Assembly: GCA_902594865.1 (NCBI GenBank)
Contig: CACJNV010000006.1
Location: 1 to 60,231 of the forward strand
Origin: an uncultured Pelagibacteraceae bacterium
Lineage (GTDB): Bacteria; Pseudomonadota; Alphaproteobacteria; Pelagibacterales; Pelagibacteraceae
Length of the DNA stretch: 60,231 nucleotides
Direction: 5' to 3'
Of this stretch, positions 59,088 through 60,231 are shown piece by piece. Within the stretch, counting starts at the first letter, position 1; every line of letters starts with the position of its first letter. The position numbers and the translations under genes are program-made. A model generated the notes under the pieces. It ran no database searches and was not told where the DNA came from. It saw nothing but the letters and a program-made list of their open reading frames with translations.

Positions 59088-59738
59088 TTAAATTTTTTTT
59101 AAAATAAAATTTAAAGCTGTACTTGATGCTTCAATAGGAATATGATGATCACAATTTTTTATTAATAGTGTATCAACTTTAACATTATTTCTAATTAAAA
59201 AATCTTTTGCTTCCAGTAAATGGGTAGATGGGACAATTTGATCAGCTTCACCGTGTATAAGTAATGTTTCAGTTTTATTTTTGATTCTATTTTTTAAATC
59301 ATTTTGATTTATTATCTTTCCAGAAAAACCGACTATACATAAAAAATTTTCTCCAAATGTAAGACCAACATTTATAGACATCATGCATCCTTGGCTGAAA
59401 CCTGATAAACATATTTGATTATTTGATAAGTTGAACTCTTTTTTTATTTCATTAATAAATTTTTTTAAGACTTCTTCAGCTTTAATTGATTGCTCTAATA
59501 TGTAATCAGAGTCCTCTTTTGTTAAATCAAACCATTGATAACCAGAGGGATTTATAGCACATGGCTCGTGACCATTTGGACAAATAAAGACTGTATTAGG
59601 CATATGTCTCTTCCAGTTTAAAGATAACATGCTAATATCCTTTCCATCACCTCCATAACCATGAAGCAAAATAATTGCATTTTTAATTTCAACACCATTT
59701 TCTGGTTTAATAATTATGGAATCTAGGCAAAATGTCAT
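59088..59738 (-). CDS. Phospholipase/carboxylesterase-family hydrolase
   Basis: A 216-residue alpha/beta-hydrolase of the carboxylesterase 2 family. LLHGYGGDG (24-32) forms the oxyanion hole, GFSQG (113-117, Ser 115) is the nucleophile elbow, the acid is the Asp in HGEADQIVP (about 161-169) and the histidine lies in CDHHIPIEA (about 196-204). These enzymes split short- to medium-chain esters or lysophospholipids. Its start is 49 bases from the divergent twin-helix gene. Confidence 0.9.
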   Translation of the reverse strand: MTFCLDSIIIKPENGVEIKNAIILLHGYGGDGKDISMLSLNWKRHMPNTVFICPNGHEPCAINPSGYQWFDLTKEDSDYILEQSIKAEEVLKKFINEIKKEFNLSNNQICLSGFSQGCMMSINVGLTFGENFLCIVGFSGKIINQNDLKNRIKNKTETLLIHGEADQIVPSTHLLEAKDFLIRNNVKVDTLLIKNCDHHIPIEASSTALNFILKKI

Positions 59739-59787
59739 AGTAGATAAATTATGTTTTTTATGTCAAAACACAATCTAAAATAAAAAA

Positions 59788-59991
59788 ATGATTTCAGGAA
59801 TATTAGTAAAAGTTTTATCAATAGCCCTTTTGATAGCTGTAGGGATAGTTTTAATCTTAGGTATTGGGACTCTATTTAAGGGAGGAGAGACAAGTAAAAA
59901 ATATTCAAATAAATTAATGCAGTTAAGAGTTATTTTACAGTTTATTGCTATTATTGCTTTAGTTGGCTTTGCTTATTTTTTTAAAAATTAG
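59788..59991 (+). CDS. HIG1-type twin-transmembrane small protein
   Basis: A 67-residue protein with two hydrophobic helices (about 5-27 and 46-65). A polar loop contains the basic KLMQLRVILQ motif characteristic of HIG1 domain proteins, found as small assembly factors of respiratory complexes in alphaproteobacteria and mitochondria. The specific partner is not known. It is divergent from the esterase gene and overlaps the convergent truncated thioredoxin gene by 4 bases. Confidence 0.83.
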   Translation: MISGILVKVLSIALLIAVGIVLILGIGTLFKGGETSKKYSNKLMQLRVILQFIAIIALVGFAYFFKN

Positions 59992-60231
59992 TTATATTTT
60001 TTTATCCAATTAATAAAATTTTTATCTTCAAAATCAATTGAACCTATTACTCTAGCAAATTCTTGGCCTTCTTTATTAATTAGAATTGTTGTAGGGACAC
60101 CTCTTAAAGAAAACGTTTTTGCTAATGTTGTAGGTGGATCAAAATAAGGTTCAAAATTTTTAATGTTAAGATCTATAAAAAATTTATTAACTTTATCTAA
60201 AGTTTCTTTCCCAATATTAATTGCGAAAATT
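59988..60231 (-). CDS. TlpA-like thioredoxin-fold protein (truncated at window end)
   Basis: The C-terminal 80 residues of a thioredoxin-fold protein run off the right edge. The cis-proline motif GVPTTILINKEGQEF and the preceding ...PYFDPPTTLAKTFSLRG identify a TlpA/ResA-type thiol-disulfide protein. The CxxC active site would lie beyond the window. Stop is TAA at 59988-59990. It may be the reductant for cytochrome c assembly. The protein may be exported, but the N-terminus is not visible. Confidence 0.8.
   Translation of the reverse strand, partial: IFAINIGKETLDKVNKFFIDLNIKNFEPYFDPPTTLAKTFSLRGVPTTILINKEGQEFARVIGSIDFEDKNFINWIKKYN

Overview
This 60 kb window is a very A+T-rich, tightly packed bacterial chromosome segment. 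It has about 58 protein genes, three tRNAs and almost no spacer DNA, and neighbouring genes often overlap by 1-4 bp. Gene content points to an alphaproteobacterium of the SAR11 / Candidatus Pelagibacter type. The evidence is the aroK-aroB-bolA-DnaJ-cobS-cobT block, a RegB/PrrB redox kinase, a Suv3-like helicase with FdxA and CarD, Coq7, TAXI-TRAP uptake, and extreme A+T content with small intergenic gaps. The assignment rests on gene content, not on a database search.

Layout. 1-6.7 kb (+): yidC, argB, a HAD nucleotidase, dapD, dapE, then a histone-deacetylase-family hydrolase and a SET-domain protein. 6.6-10.8 kb (-): truA, fmt, def, a large secreted helical protein and a one-helix membrane protein. 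10.8-16 kb: aroK, aroB, bolA, a DnaJ-like protein, cobS, cobT. 16-19.5 kb (-): regB, gyrB, tRNA-Ser. 19.6-21.3 kb: two convergent methyltransferase-like genes. 21-31 kb (-): a translation operon in the order glycosyltransferase, thrS, infC, rpmI, rplT, pheS, pheT, lepA, methyltransferase. 31-39 kb: hydrolase, gltB and gltD (gltD transcribed first), uppP, an EamA transporter. 39-45 kb (-): pyruvate dehydrogenase E2, an E1 carrying its own lipoyl domain, and a thiolase. 45-50 kb: tRNA-Arg, a tiny membrane ORF, a hotdog thioesterase, the TAXI-TRAP permease and binding protein with a hairpin terminator between them, and an aminotransferase. 50.5-54.8 kb: helicase, TerB-like, fdxA, carD, then an opposed 30-codon extremely basic ORF. 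55-60 kb: acyl-CoA synthetase, tRNA-Leu, YqaA-family protein, dsbB, coq7, HNH nuclease, esterase, a twin-helix protein and a truncated TlpA-like thioredoxin.

Most genes are housekeeping: lysine/arginine and aromatic amino acid synthesis, protein synthesis, ammonia assimilation and pyruvate oxidation. The least ordinary signals are: (a) a neighbouring SET methyltransferase and HDAC-fold deacetylase; (b) two H1-like lysine-rich products, a CarD with a lysine tail and a free-standing 30-residue K/R peptide with its own promoter, hairpin, Shine-Dalgarno and terminator; (c) the lipoyl-E1 fusion; (d) CobS/CobT without CobN in view; (e) a perfect inverted repeat upstream of gltD. Whether (a) and (b) form one protein-lysine modification system is a hypothesis only.
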